64,000 nt of DNA, from positions 62,001 to 126,000 of the forward strand of contig CAVXSF010000035.1 of the NCBI GenBank assembly GCA_963764345.1, written 5' to 3'. The notes under the pieces are model-generated. The model worked only from the letters and a program-made list of their open reading frames with translations, was not told where the DNA came from and searched no databases. Position numbers and translations under genes: made by a program. The stretch is from DASQZK01 sp963764345. GTDB lineage: Bacteria; Bacteroidota; Bacteroidia; Bacteroidales; GCA-2748055. Shown one piece after another: positions 37,542-47,098 of the stretch (the first letter of the stretch is position 1; each line of letters starts with the position of its first letter).

Positions 37542-39647
37542 TTATTTTGCAATCACTTTAAATTCCACCCTTCTGTTTTGTTCCCGTCCTTCGGGGGTAT
37601 CGTTAGGAGCAATGGGCTGCGTAAAGGCATAGCCTTTCCATTCAAGCCGGGAAGCATCGACACCTTTGGAAACGAGGTAGTCAACGACTGCTTTGGCCCT
37701 TTCTTCCGAAAGCTTGGTATTGTATTTCAGGGAACCTATATTATCGGTATGGCCGGAAATCTCCAGTTTGACCGATTCATTATTTTCCAGGAATTTCAGC
37801 ACCTGGTCAAGCTGCTCGTAAGAATCGGGTTTCAGCGTAGCCTTATTGGTTTCGAAATAGATATTCTTCAAAACCACCTTGGTTCCTACCTTCAGTTTTT
37901 CGAGGTAAAAATCCCTGATTGTCGGCACGTCAGAGCTGGCTCCGCTCATGTCAACTGCATCGAGGAAGAAAAGATAATCTTTCGCCAGGATTTCCACTCC
38001 ATAGTTTTTCGCTTCCTCAAATTTAACCCGGTAAGTTCCACTGTCGGCGGAAAGGGAAGTCGCCGCAATACGGGAGTTTGCGACATCGATGAATTCCAGT
38101 TTAGCCAGAACGGGTTCATTGGTTTCCTTATCGAGCACGCGGCCGGTGAGGTAGTAGAAGGAGTCGATATGCACAGGTTCGGGCAAAGTAAAGAATCCGG
38201 TTTTAAGCGTGTCGTTGAGCCCTGCGATCAACACATCCTCATTACTAAGGAGGAGTTCCTTTTCAGAGCCTAGAAATACCACCTTATAAATGTCTTTTGC
38301 TCCAAGTCCTCCTTCTCTGATGGCTGAATAGTATGCATATTTACCGTTAGCTGATTCCCGGAAGAAAAGATCGTCGTCGGCTGAATTTACAGGATATCCT
38401 TCATTTTCAGGGTCTGACCAGGTTCCGTCATCCATGCGTACAGAATGAAAAATATCAAAGCCGCCCATTGAATTATGGCCTTTGGACGAGAACCAGAGTT
38501 CATTTCCTGCCGGGTTGAGGTATATTCCTTCCTCATCGTACTTTGTATTCACCAGGCTCCCCAGATCGTGTGGCTCCTGCCACCGGCCTTTATCGTTCTT
38601 AACCGTGTACATGATATCCTTCCCGCCCTGCGTAAGCTCTTCATTGGCGGAAATATAATACATGGTATCTCCGGTTGCCGTAAAAAACACGGAACCTTCA
38701 GCCTGTTTACTGTTAATCTTGCGTGACATGGATTTCGGTTTTTTCCATTCACCCTTTTTAGGATTAAACCGGCTTACATAAATGTCTCCGGCATTTTTAT
38801 TTCCACGGTATATGTACAGGGAATTGCCATCGGGAGAAACTCCCAGTATGGCATCATTATGTTTAGTATTGATCTTTTTTGACAATGGTTCGGCCCCGGT
38901 CCAACCTTTTCCGTCCAGTTTGCTTGCAAACACATTTTCAAAATATTTATTGTCATAAGGATTCCGTTTTTCGCGAGTGGTTATAGGCCGTTTGGAGCTG
39001 AAATACAGGACTGAATCATGATCGGCAAAAACCGGCAGGTAATCATCGAAAACAGAGTTTACGCTATCACCCAGGTCAGTAATGATAACACGTTTGGGGT
39101 TTTCGACGATGGTTTTCCCATTTTCGCACTCCGTGATGAGTTTATCAACCACGATGACCTTGTCGACCTGACCGGTACCCGAATAATAATCACGGGCAGC
39201 AAGATAATGTTCTTTAGCTTTGTCAAAATCGAGCACGAGGTGGTAAGCTCTTCCGAGATAAAACTGAAGATCGGGGCTCAAACCCGGATCCTTATCAAAA
39301 GCTTTACGCAGGTATTTAAGGGCTTCATATTTATCGTCGGTGAAAAGGTAACAAATCCCAATTCTGTAATTGAGCACGTTATTGTCGCTGTTATATTGAT
39401 GAGCAAAGAGATAATGGTCTCTGGCAAGTGCAAAGGTTCCTACCCCTGCTTTAAAATATTGGTCAGCCAGTTTAACACTTTTCCATGCTTCCTTAAAGCC
39501 CTCTTCCTTATCCGTCTTAAATTCGCTCTTTTTAATTTTCAGCCCGTCATGGTTGGGCACCTGGGCAATAATGCTGCCAGAGAGAAAAATCATGAACACA
39601 AGAACTGTAGAGATGCGAAAGTTCATAATGATGGTATTTGATTTCAT
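37542..39647 (-). CDS. PorE-like envelope protein: TPR, PD40 repeats, carboxypeptidase-regulatory-like domain, OmpA domain
   Basis: About 701 residues with a signal peptide ending IIAQ. TPR repeats lie at about 50-180, then PD40/WD40-type propeller repeats to about 450 (FSSKRPITTREKR, LGVSPDGNSLYIYRG, LNPAGNELWFSSKG). A carboxypeptidase-regulatory-like fold follows near 490-585, then an OmpA peptidoglycan-binding domain from about 590 (NIYFETNKATLKPDSYEQL, EISGHTDNIGSLKYN). This order matches PorE, a T9SS component linking the machine to peptidoglycan, although PorE is a lipoprotein and no lipobox Cys is seen here. Paralogues are common in the phylum. The ATG at 39647 overlaps the upstream stop (ATGA), so this start is preferred over 39653. 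Confidence 0.88.
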   Translation of the reverse strand: MKSNTIIMNFRISTVLVFMIFLSGSIIAQVPNHDGLKIKKSEFKTDKEEGFKEAWKSVKLADQYFKAGVGTFALARDHYLFAHQYNSDNNVLNYRIGICYLFTDDKYEALKYLRKAFDKDPGLSPDLQFYLGRAYHLVLDFDKAKEHYLAARDYYSGTGQVDKVIVVDKLITECENGKTIVENPKRVIITDLGDSVNSVFDDYLPVFADHDSVLYFSSKRPITTREKRNPYDNKYFENVFASKLDGKGWTGAEPLSKKINTKHNDAILGVSPDGNSLYIYRGNKNAGDIYVSRFNPKKGEWKKPKSMSRKINSKQAEGSVFFTATGDTMYYISANEELTQGGKDIMYTVKNDKGRWQEPHDLGSLVNTKYDEEGIYLNPAGNELWFSSKGHNSMGGFDIFHSVRMDDGTWSDPENEGYPVNSADDDLFFRESANGKYAYYSAIREGGLGAKDIYKVVFLGSEKELLLSNEDVLIAGLNDTLKTGFFTLPEPVHIDSFYYLTGRVLDKETNEPVLAKLEFIDVANSRIAATSLSADSGTYRVKFEEAKNYGVEILAKDYLFFLDAVDMSGASSDVPTIRDFYLEKLKVGTKVVLKNIYFETNKATLKPDSYEQLDQVLKFLENNESVKLEISGHTDNIGSLKYNTKLSEERAKAVVDYLVSKGVDASRLEWKGYAFTQPIAPNDTPEGREQNRRVEFKVIAK

Positions 39648-40678
39648 TTGCATTCCTTGACATAATTCTTAGCCTGCTCAACACCAAGCCCGAGGGCCTT
39701 GTTCCAGTCGGAACAGGCACCATCCAGATCTCCTGTGAGTTCCCTGACCAGCCCACGGTTCAGATAAGCACGGGCAAAACCGGGATCTTCCGTAAGTATT
39801 TTGTCAAAGATATCCACAGCCGTGGTATAATCGGTTTTTTTGGCAAGCACGGCGGCTTTATTATTCATGGCGGGGACATAGGTTTCTTTGATGGAAACAG
39901 CCTCGTCAAAATCTTTTAGTGCGGCATCGAAGTCACCCAGAAAATATTCTGCACTGCCCCTGTTATTATAGGCCATGTAAAATTCCGGGTCAAGGTTAAC
40001 GGCAACGGAATAGTCCTCTATCGCACCCTTGTAATCGCCGAGGATGATCTTGACACTTCCCATATTGTTAAAGGCCTCGGGAAAGTTGTGCAGGTAATTA
40101 GTAGCCATTCTGTAATCATAAAGGGCGCCTTGCATATCTCCAAGCAGTCGTTTCGCAGTAGCCCGGTTATGGTAAGCCAGAGGGAAGTCAGGCTTCTTGT
40201 TTATGGCGTCGGTAAAATCGGCGACAGCGCCGGTATTATCACCGGTTTCAAGTTTATACAATCCACGGTAATAGTAGGCTTGATATTCCTTATATCCTTT
40301 TTCTATAGCTGAATTAAAATTCTGAAGAACGTTTTCGTCCGGTTGATTGTCAAAACTCAGGTAACCAAGATAAAAATCGGGTTCGCCAAGTGTGGCGTCC
40401 CTGCTTCGAAGAAGCTCAAAATCTTTGACAGCTCCTGCCACATTTCCTGTCTCTATTTTGGCTTTCGCTCTGGCGCTCAGGGCTGCATTGAAGGTGCTGT
40501 CCAGATCAAGGCAGGCATCAAGATATGTGATGGCAGGTTCCCAATTGCCTGCGGTGATATAAGTTACCGCCTGATTATAAGCCTTTTTGGCCTCTTTTTG
40601 GTTTTTATCCGGTATTTGAGCATCAATAAGAACTGCAGGGATGAAGAGAAAGGTCAGTAGAAAAGCAATTCTTTTCAT
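39644..40678 (-). CDS. Exported TPR-repeat protein
   Basis: A 344-residue protein with a signal peptide ending VLIDAQ and about eight consecutive TPR units (for example AYNQAVTYITAGNWEPAITY, AYNNRGSAEYFLGDFDAALK and AYLNRGLVRELTGDLDGACS). The C-terminus DWNKALGLGVEQAKNYVKEC is typical of this Bacteroidetes TPR group. Its stop overlaps the start of the PorE-like gene by 4 bases, so the two proteins are probably made together and may interact at the envelope. Function is unknown. Confidence 0.88.
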   Translation of the reverse strand: MKRIAFLLTFLFIPAVLIDAQIPDKNQKEAKKAYNQAVTYITAGNWEPAITYLDACLDLDSTFNAALSARAKAKIETGNVAGAVKDFELLRSRDATLGEPDFYLGYLSFDNQPDENVLQNFNSAIEKGYKEYQAYYYRGLYKLETGDNTGAVADFTDAINKKPDFPLAYHNRATAKRLLGDMQGALYDYRMATNYLHNFPEAFNNMGSVKIILGDYKGAIEDYSVAVNLDPEFYMAYNNRGSAEYFLGDFDAALKDFDEAVSIKETYVPAMNNKAAVLAKKTDYTTAVDIFDKILTEDPGFARAYLNRGLVRELTGDLDGACSDWNKALGLGVEQAKNYVKECK

Positions 40679-40811
40679 ATTTTTGTTTTAATTTATACTT
40701 TCCTTCCTATACGAAGTCAGGCACGGAAAGTTATTTATGTAAATAAAAGATTTTTAAATTTAATTTTAAAAATTTATTTTACTTTTAATTTACAGGTAGA
40801 AGATCACAGAA

Positions 40812-40844
40812 TTTGACACTTATGTTTTTAATTGTTTACTTTTG
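40812..40844 (+). promoter_or_regulatory. Promoter of the HPt-STAS operon
   Basis: TTTG at 40812-40815, a 21-base spacer and TACTTTTG at 40837-40844 match the Bacteroidetes promoter consensus fully. An AACGAGGAG ribosome binding site follows before the ATG at 40867, which implies a very short leader. Confidence 0.75.
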
Positions 40845-40866
40845 TTTTTAAACGAGGAGATGAAAG

Positions 40867-41217
40867 ATGAAAACTGACTTGAGCTATTTAAAATCCATGG
40901 GTGGTGACAATCAGGAGCTGATACAGGAGATGATTGACATTTTCACATGCCAGGTTGAGGAATTTTCGATAGAATTGCAAAAGTACCTGGATGAAAAAGA
41001 TTATGACTCGCTTGGCAAGCTGGCTCATAAGGCTAAATCATCGGTTGCCATCATGGGAATGGGAGAACTGGCCAAAAAGTTACAAGAGTTGGAAATCCTG
41101 GCAAGAGATGGTAAAAAGCCAGAAAAGTATCAGTCCTACGTTGATCTGTTTATTTCAGATTGCTGTGAAGCGGTTAAGGAACTGGAGACCTATAAAAAAA
41201 TGATTGCTGAACAATAA
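40867..41217 (+). CDS. Histidine phosphotransfer (HPt) domain protein
   Basis: A 116-residue stand-alone HPt protein, a four-helix phosphorelay carrier. The phosphorylated His is probably residue 54 in LGKLAHKAKSSVAIMGM, the usual HxxKxxx motif. No receiver or kinase domain is present and none is encoded nearby, so its donor lies elsewhere. It has its own consensus promoter and is followed after 14 bases by a STAS gene, suggesting one signalling unit. Confidence 0.88.
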   Translation: MKTDLSYLKSMGGDNQELIQEMIDIFTCQVEEFSIELQKYLDEKDYDSLGKLAHKAKSSVAIMGMGELAKKLQELEILARDGKKPEKYQSYVDLFISDCCEAVKELETYKKMIAEQ

Positions 41218-41231
41218 TACTACTGCACACT

Positions 41232-41567
41232 ATGCTGAGTATTGAAAATGTTAATGGCGTTGTAGTTGTCGCATTCAAAAATGTAAACCGGTTCAATGCC
41301 CTTATTTCCGAACCGGTTAAGGAAGAGATAAAGTCATACTATTCTGCACCAAATACCAGGCTCATCCTGGATCTGGACGGAATAACCTTCATTGACAGTT
41401 CAGGCTTCGGCACGTTTTTATCAATCATGAAAACGGCCAACAACAACTTCGGATTTTTCAAGATATGCAATATTTCAGAGGAGGTGATGGAACTTTTCAA
41501 GCTCCTCCAGTTGCATAATGTATTTGAGATATACAATACGAAGGAGGATGCTTTGAAAAGCTTCTAG
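41232..41567 (+). CDS. STAS-domain protein (anti-sigma factor antagonist type)
   Basis: A 111-residue single STAS domain. The segment LILDLDGITFIDSSGFGTFL carries the DSSG motif, in which a Ser is the usual phosphorylation site of partner-switching antagonists. The rest of the fold is complete. It is the second gene of the HPt-STAS unit. No anti-sigma kinase gene is adjacent; SiaB at 50730 is the only GHKL-type kinase candidate in the window. It is convergent with clpB, 27 bases apart. Confidence 0.88.
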   Translation: MLSIENVNGVVVVAFKNVNRFNALISEPVKEEIKSYYSAPNTRLILDLDGITFIDSSGFGTFLSIMKTANNNFGFFKICNISEEVMELFKLLQLHNVFEIYNTKEDALKSF

Positions 41568-41594
41568 GACTGGTATTTTCATGAAGGAGAGGCA

Positions 41595-44184
41595 TCAGTT
41601 GGAGAACTCCAGCTCACCGTCCTTTACATCAATCATGATGGGTTTGTCGCGGTTAACCGCGTCTGCAAGGATCTTCTTGGAGAGTTCATTCACAACATAC
41701 TTCTGCAACATCCTTTTAACGGGACGGGCTCCATACTGAGGATCAAAACCTTTTTCTGCGATCCATTCGAGGGCAGCCTGCCGGATCCTGAGATCAATGC
41801 CGTTATCCGTTAACATCCGTCTGATCTGATCAAACTGAAGTTCGACAATCTTCATAATTTGTGATTCATCCAGCGGGCGGAACATGATGATCTCATCGAT
41901 CCTGTTCAGGAATTCCGGCCTGTATGGTCTGTTTCAGCAAATCAAAAACTTCTCTGCGGGTATCCTCAAAAACCTGTTCCTTATCCTTATCTTTCAGCAC
42001 CGATAGCTTTTCACTAATGATCGATGAACCGAGGTTTGAGGTCATGATTATGATGGTATTTCTGAAGTTTGCGGTTCGTCCCTTATTGTCGGTCAGCCGT
42101 CCGTCATCAAGGACCTGAAGAAGGATATTAAACACATCGGGATGAGCCTTTTCGATCTCATCGAGCAAAATCACCGAATAGGGTTTTCTTCGCACAGCCT
42201 CAGTAAGCTGTCCTCCTTCATCATAACCTACATATCCCGGAGGAGCACCGATAAGGCGGGAAACGGAGTGCCGTTCCTGGTATTCCGACATATCTATCCT
42301 GGTCATGAGGCTTTCATCATTAAACAGGAACTCTGCCAGGGCGCGGGCCAGTTCTGTTTTACCAACACCGGTGGTGCCAAGGAAGATAAAGGAACCGATA
42401 GGCTTTCTGGAATCCTGCAGTCCGGCCCTGCTCCTTCTTACAGCATCAGCCACTGCTGAAATCGCTTCATCCTGTCCCACAACTCTTTTGTGAAGTTCAT
42501 CCTCAAGATGCAGCAGTTTATCCTTTTCACTCTGAAGCATCTTATTCACGGGAATTCCGGTCCAGCGTGATACGATCTCTGCAATATCCTCCTCACCTAT
42601 TTCCTCTTTTATCAGGGCTGATTCCGATTGTTCAACACGCAGTTCCTGGTTCAGTTCGTCGATGTGATGTTCCGATTCTTTAATGAGACCGTAGCGGATT
42701 TCAGCAACACGGCCGTAATCCCCTTTCCTCTCGGCCTCGTTTGCCTCAAGTTTAAGCTTCTCAATAGCTTCCTTTTCTTTCTGGATATTTTCAATCAGCC
42801 CCTTCTCTGTCTGCCATTTAGCCCTGAGTTTATTACGCTCCTCCGTCATATTGGCAACCTCCTCACCAATCTCTTTTTCCCTGGCATGTTTCCCGTCCCT
42901 TTTGATGGCTTCCCTTTCAATTTCCAGCTGTTTGATTTTACGTTCAATCTCATCAATTTCCTCGGGCAGACTGTTCATCTCAATGCGAAGCTTTGCTGCG
43001 GCCTCATCGATAAGATCAATGGCCTTGTCGGGAAGGAAACGTTCGGTGATATACCTTTTAGATAATTCTGCGGCAGCGATGATCGCATCATCTTTAATTC
43101 TTACTTTATGGTGATTTTCATACGTTTCCTTAAGTCCGCGCAATATAGAGATCGTACTTGCTACATCCGGTTCGTCAACCATCACGATCTGGAATCTTCG
43201 ATCAAGAGCCTTATCCTTTTCGAAATATTTCTGATATTCGCTAAGGGTAGTGGCCCCGATGGCCCTCAGTTCACCACGGGCGAGAGCGGGTTTAAGGATG
43301 TTGGCAGCATCCATGGCCCCTTCGCTCTTACCTGCGCCAACAAGCGTATGAATTTCATCGATGAACAGAATGATATTTCCGTCGGAGTTAATAACCTCCC
43401 TGATGACGGCTTTTAGCCTTTCCTCAAACTCTCCCTTATATTTGGCGCCTGCAATCAGTGCCCCCATATCCAGTGAATAGACCTTCTTATCCTTAAGATT
43501 TTCAGGTACATCACCATCGACAATACGGTGAGCCAAACCTTCTGCAATGGCGGTTTTGCCTACACCGGGTTCGCCGATCAGGAGGGGATTGTTTTTTGTT
43601 CTCCGGGAAAGAATCTGCAGGATCCGCCTTATCTCATCATCCCGCCCGATAACAGGATCGAGTTTCCCCCGGGCAGCCTGATCATTCAGGTTAATAGCGA
43701 AACGGTTTAATGCATTATAGGTATTCTCAGCCGTCTGTGAATCAACGGCTGATCCTTTCCGGAGCTCGGCAAGGACCAGTTTCATCTGTTTCTCATTCAT
43801 ACCACTGTCCTTCATCACCTGGGAAATCTCATCTCCGACAGAAAGCAAACCCAGAAAGAGATGTTCGAGAGACACATACTGATCGCCCATGGCTTTGGCC
43901 TGGGTCTCAGCTTTCTGCAACGCCTTTGCCGCGGCATTGGACAAGTACTGATCTCCCCCGGTAACTTTTGGGTACCCTTCGACGATACGGTTTACCACAT
44001 TCTGAAAGCTGTTTTTATTAATGCCGAATTTGCCAAGAATAAATCCGGTCACCGATTCTCCTTCAGAGAGGACAGCTTTTAAGAGGTGGCCGGTTTCGAC
44101 TGCCTGCTGCGTATAACCGGCAGCTATAGTAAACGCCTGTTGCAGCGCTTCCTGTGCTTTAATTGTCAGATTATTTGTATTCAT
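41595..44184 (-). CDS. clpB: ClpB disaggregase, broken by one frameshift
   Basis: ClpB rescues aggregated proteins with DnaK. One extra base near 41922 interrupts the frame; skipping it restores LLKQTIRPEFLNRIDEIIMF, a canonical ClpB sequence, and yields about 863 residues. Domains in order: Clp N domain (1-145), NBD1 with GEPGVGKTAIAEGLAHR (about 200) and LFIDEIHTLVGAG, a long coiled-coil middle domain (about 400-525, EEIDEIERKIKQLEIEREAI), NBD2 with FLGTTGVGKTELARALAE (about 604), and the C-terminal small domain. The start at 44184 follows AAGGAGC. Confidence 0.95.
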
Positions 44185-44402
44185 TTTTTTCTAGCTCCTT
44201 ACATCGGTCAGCAGCTTCAAATCTGAAGCCATTCTCATCCGCAAAGCCATTCTCTGCCAACTTGACATATTCCTATTTTGAACAGCAATGGGAAAAAGGT
44301 TGTTAATGCTGTAACCATTTGGAATTGAACTTCATTTATTTTACAGATATATGATTACCGAATACTTGATTTGACACCAGAATTATCATAAGTTTATCCT
44401 TC

Positions 44403-45677
44403 GTGAAATACAGAGTATCAGGTATGAATGCTTTTATAAAATTCACATTCTCAATCTTGCTGGCGTTTCTGATTTTACATGACAGCCTTTGTCAAAATCC
44501 GGTAAAGCAGCTTCATTTCATTGATCCGGAGAAAAAATCCGTTTCTGTCCATTTTACATTTATCAATAATCTGATCATCATACCGGCAACCATCAATCAT
44601 TCCGACACCCTTCACTTCATTGTCGATACGGGTCTCACAACGTCATTAATCACTGAGTTGGCTTACAGCGACAGTGTGTCGCTTAACTATGCCCAAAAAA
44701 TTGAACTTCAGGGTCTCGGATCAGGTGGCCCGCTTTCCGCCCTGCATTCAGTCGGAAACGAGATCAGCATTAAGGGTATTGAAGGGCAGAACCAGGATTT
44801 GTATGTACTGACACAGAATATTTTTCATCTTTCCTCAAAGCTTGGACTGCAGATCAACGGCATTCTGGGCTACTCGGTTTTTGAGAATATGATCGTCGGG
44901 ATCAATTACGACCGGAGGATCCTTACGTTTTATAATCCGGTGTATTTTTCTCCTGATAAAAAGTTACGAAAGTATACGACCATTCCCATTACCCTGCATG
45001 ATACCAAGCCGTATATTTCGATGACCGTGGTAGATGATGACGGTCACGTCTTCGATGTTAAAATGCTTCTGGATACCGGTGCCAGTCATGCCTTATGGCT
45101 GAATCCATCTTCGCTTCCGGGCCTGGTAATGCCCGAAAAGAAGCGGTATAGTTATCTTGGAAGTGGTCTTAACGGAGACATTCATGGTACGGTCACCAGG
45201 ATGCATAAAATTGAGCTGGCCAATTTCGATTTCAACAATGTGATCGTGTCATTCCCCGATTCCACATCCATCTCTCATGCCATTGGCCTTGACAGGAGAA
45301 ACGGGAGTGTGGGATCAGAAATTCTCAAGCGCTTTAACCTTATCATCGACTACCCGAACCATCGGATCAGCCTGAAGAAAAACAGCTATTACAAGTCTGT
45401 TTTCACGCAGAACCTGAGCGGCATGGAAGTGATTGCCCCCATTCCGGAACTTCACACTTATTTGGTGGATGAAGTCAGGAAGGGTTCACCGGCCGAATCA
45501 GCGGGCATTCAAAAAGATGATATCTTACTGTACATCAACAGTGTTCCGGTCAAAAAACTTAGTTTGAGTGAAATTTACGGCATCTTACAATCCAAGCCGG
45601 GCCGGAAAATCATCATCCAATACCGCAGGGGCGACCAACAGTTTAAGACCAAACTTATTCTGGAAGATTTCATCTGA
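44403..45677 (+). CDS. Exported aspartyl protease-like protein with C-terminal PDZ domain
   Basis: A 424-residue protein from GTG at 44403 (ATG at 44424 is possible) with a signal peptide ending DSLCQ. Two retropepsin-like halves each carry a DTG: LHFIVDTGLTTSLI (about residue 75) and VKMLLDTGASHALWL (about 223). The PDZ domain at about 345-424 includes GSPAESAGIQKDDILLYIN. It is probably a periplasmic or outer-membrane-facing protease; substrate unknown. No partner gene is obvious; a lipoprotein gene with its own promoter follows. Confidence 0.88.
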   Translation: MKYRVSGMNAFIKFTFSILLAFLILHDSLCQNPVKQLHFIDPEKKSVSVHFTFINNLIIIPATINHSDTLHFIVDTGLTTSLITELAYSDSVSLNYAQKIELQGLGSGGPLSALHSVGNEISIKGIEGQNQDLYVLTQNIFHLSSKLGLQINGILGYSVFENMIVGINYDRRILTFYNPVYFSPDKKLRKYTTIPITLHDTKPYISMTVVDDDGHVFDVKMLLDTGASHALWLNPSSLPGLVMPEKKRYSYLGSGLNGDIHGTVTRMHKIELANFDFNNVIVSFPDSTSISHAIGLDRRNGSVGSEILKRFNLIIDYPNHRISLKKNSYYKSVFTQNLSGMEVIAPIPELHTYLVDEVRKGSPAESAGIQKDDILLYINSVPVKKLSLSEIYGILQSKPGRKIIIQYRRGDQQFKTKLILEDFI

Positions 45678-45694
45678 TTGCACCTGTCGCGGCA

Positions 45695-45726
45695 TCTGGA
45701 TATTTTCATTCTTTTTCCTACATTTG
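45695..45726 (+). promoter_or_regulatory. Candidate promoter of the lipoprotein gene
   Basis: TCTG (one mismatch to TTTG) at 45695-45698, a 20-base spacer and TACATTTG at 45719-45726, a full -7 match, 24 bases before the ATG at 45751. Confidence 0.5.
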
Positions 45727-45750
45727 TTTCAAACTAAAATATCCCTGCTA

Positions 45751-46215
45751 ATGAAAAACATCTTCATCGTTTTTATGGCGATTGTTTTCCTGTCATCATG
45801 CCAGAATCAGCCTACAGAAAATAGGAAATCACCGGCAGAAGTTCCTGTCATTACCATCGAAGAATTTTTTGCTGATCCCGGAGCTTTCGTTGGTAAAGAG
45901 ATTGCCATATCAGGAATGGTGACTCATGTCTGTAAACATGGCGGTCAAAAGTTGTTTCTTGCAGGAACAGGAACGCCGGAGACGCTCAGGATCAATACCA
46001 GTGAGGCCATACCGGAATTTGACATTGGGATGGAAGGAAGCAAAACCCAATTCACAGGCGTTGTCAAAATCATGGATGACGCATTTATAGCTGAAGCCAA
46101 AGCCGAAGAAGATGCACACCATCCTGATGCTGACATTGCTGAACCTGAAGGACAGAGTGCCGGCCGGAATATGGAATATTATATTGAAGCCAAAAGTTAC
46201 AGGACTACCGATTGA
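45751..46215 (+). CDS. Lipoprotein with an OB-fold-like domain
   Basis: A 154-residue lipoprotein. The signal peptide ends in FLSSCQNQ, a lipobox with Cys at about 17. The middle has ITIEEFFADPGAFVGKEIAI followed by VTHVCKHGGQKLFL, resembling an OB-fold (tRNA-anti/DUF-type) nucleic-acid-like or ligand-binding fold found in many Bacteroidetes exported proteins, with a His/Cys-containing strand. A low-complexity tail has KAEEDAHHPDADIAEPEG. The start is set by the lipobox and by the promoter 24 bases upstream; a longer open frame from 45568 overlaps the aspartyl protease gene and is not believed. Function is unknown. The PepSY gene follows after 220 bases. Confidence 0.8.
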   Translation: MKNIFIVFMAIVFLSSCQNQPTENRKSPAEVPVITIEEFFADPGAFVGKEIAISGMVTHVCKHGGQKLFLAGTGTPETLRINTSEAIPEFDIGMEGSKTQFTGVVKIMDDAFIAEAKAEEDAHHPDADIAEPEGQSAGRNMEYYIEAKSYRTTD

Positions 46216-46435
46216 TATTTTATTGGTGTTCCTGTTTAAAATTATCTGCATCCCTTTATATTACTTCACCTCCTGTGCCGGGTTATTCAGAGAAGGGGCT
46301 AGTGGTGACTGTCCTTTTCATCTTTGTAAACCGGCCGTGCGGATGTCATTGACAAAAAGGGCAACTGACAATCTTACCCATGATATGAATCTCTGCGACA
46401 CCTATGAAAAACGCATCTGTTAAAATTCCCTGTCA

Positions 46436-46996
46436 ATGAACTGGAGAAAAATCAACAAAATCCTGCACCGGGACCTTGGTTATATCTTTTTCGGCATGAT
46501 CATCATCTACTCTGTTTCGGGAGTGGTTTTAAATCACCGGTCGCCATCAGGAGATGCAAGCATCGTGACGAAGTCGGTTGAATTCCAGGTACCTCCGGTG
46601 ACAAAGGCGAAGGCCGATCATACGTATATTTCAGGGTTATTGAATAAGCTGGGGGAAACGAAGTATAAGAATTACTATTTCCCGGCTTCCGGCTCACTCA
46701 TAATTTACCTTGACCAGGGGCACATATCGCTTGACCTGGAGACAGGCAGTGGAAGGCTTACGCGGGTTCGCAGGAGACCGGTTCTGACAGAATTTAACTT
46801 TCTGCATTATAACAAACCCAAACAGCTATGGACCCTTTTTTCCGATATTTTTGCCGTATCACTTTGTATAATAGCTATTACCGGGTTATTTATCCTGAAA
46901 GGAAAGAACGGCATCCGCAAAAGGGGGGCTGTTTTGGTTACAGCAGGAATAATTGTCCCGCTGCTGTTTCTGATTTTTTATTTGTGGGCAGGGTAG
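46436..46996 (+). CDS. PepSY-associated membrane protein
   Basis: A 186-residue inner-membrane protein with three helices (about residues 13-33, 130-150 and 160-182) and a periplasmic stretch between the first two. The opening RKINKILHRDLGYIFFGMII and the later FNFLHYNKPKQLWTLFSDIF fit small PepSY-TM proteins. Some family members take part in iron or heme reduction, but nothing here proves that. It probably belongs with the upstream lipoprotein, which has a His/Cys-containing strand. No Shine-Dalgarno sequence is seen. Confidence 0.8.
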   Translation: MNWRKINKILHRDLGYIFFGMIIIYSVSGVVLNHRSPSGDASIVTKSVEFQVPPVTKAKADHTYISGLLNKLGETKYKNYYFPASGSLIIYLDQGHISLDLETGSGRLTRVRRRPVLTEFNFLHYNKPKQLWTLFSDIFAVSLCIIAITGLFILKGKNGIRKRGAVLVTAGIIVPLLFLIFYLWAG

Positions 46997-47098
46997 TTCA
47001 CGATTTAAGATAGTCACACATAAACGATAATTTACTATATTCGAATATTTTAAAACAATCCGGAGCGACCATCCGTAAATGATTAAAAACAGGTTTCG

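Noticed and set aside
37578..38273. Plus-strand open frame of 231 residues
   Set aside because: Antisense to the OmpA end of the PorE-like gene.
44185..44402. Heat-shock type promoter for clpB
   Set aside because: Only partial -7 matches (such as TGGCTTTG) were seen, and no sigma-32 or CIRCE-like element is present.
45568..46215. Longer start for the lipoprotein gene
   Set aside because: The added region overlaps the PDZ end of the aspartyl protease gene, and the lipobox and promoter fix the start at 45751.
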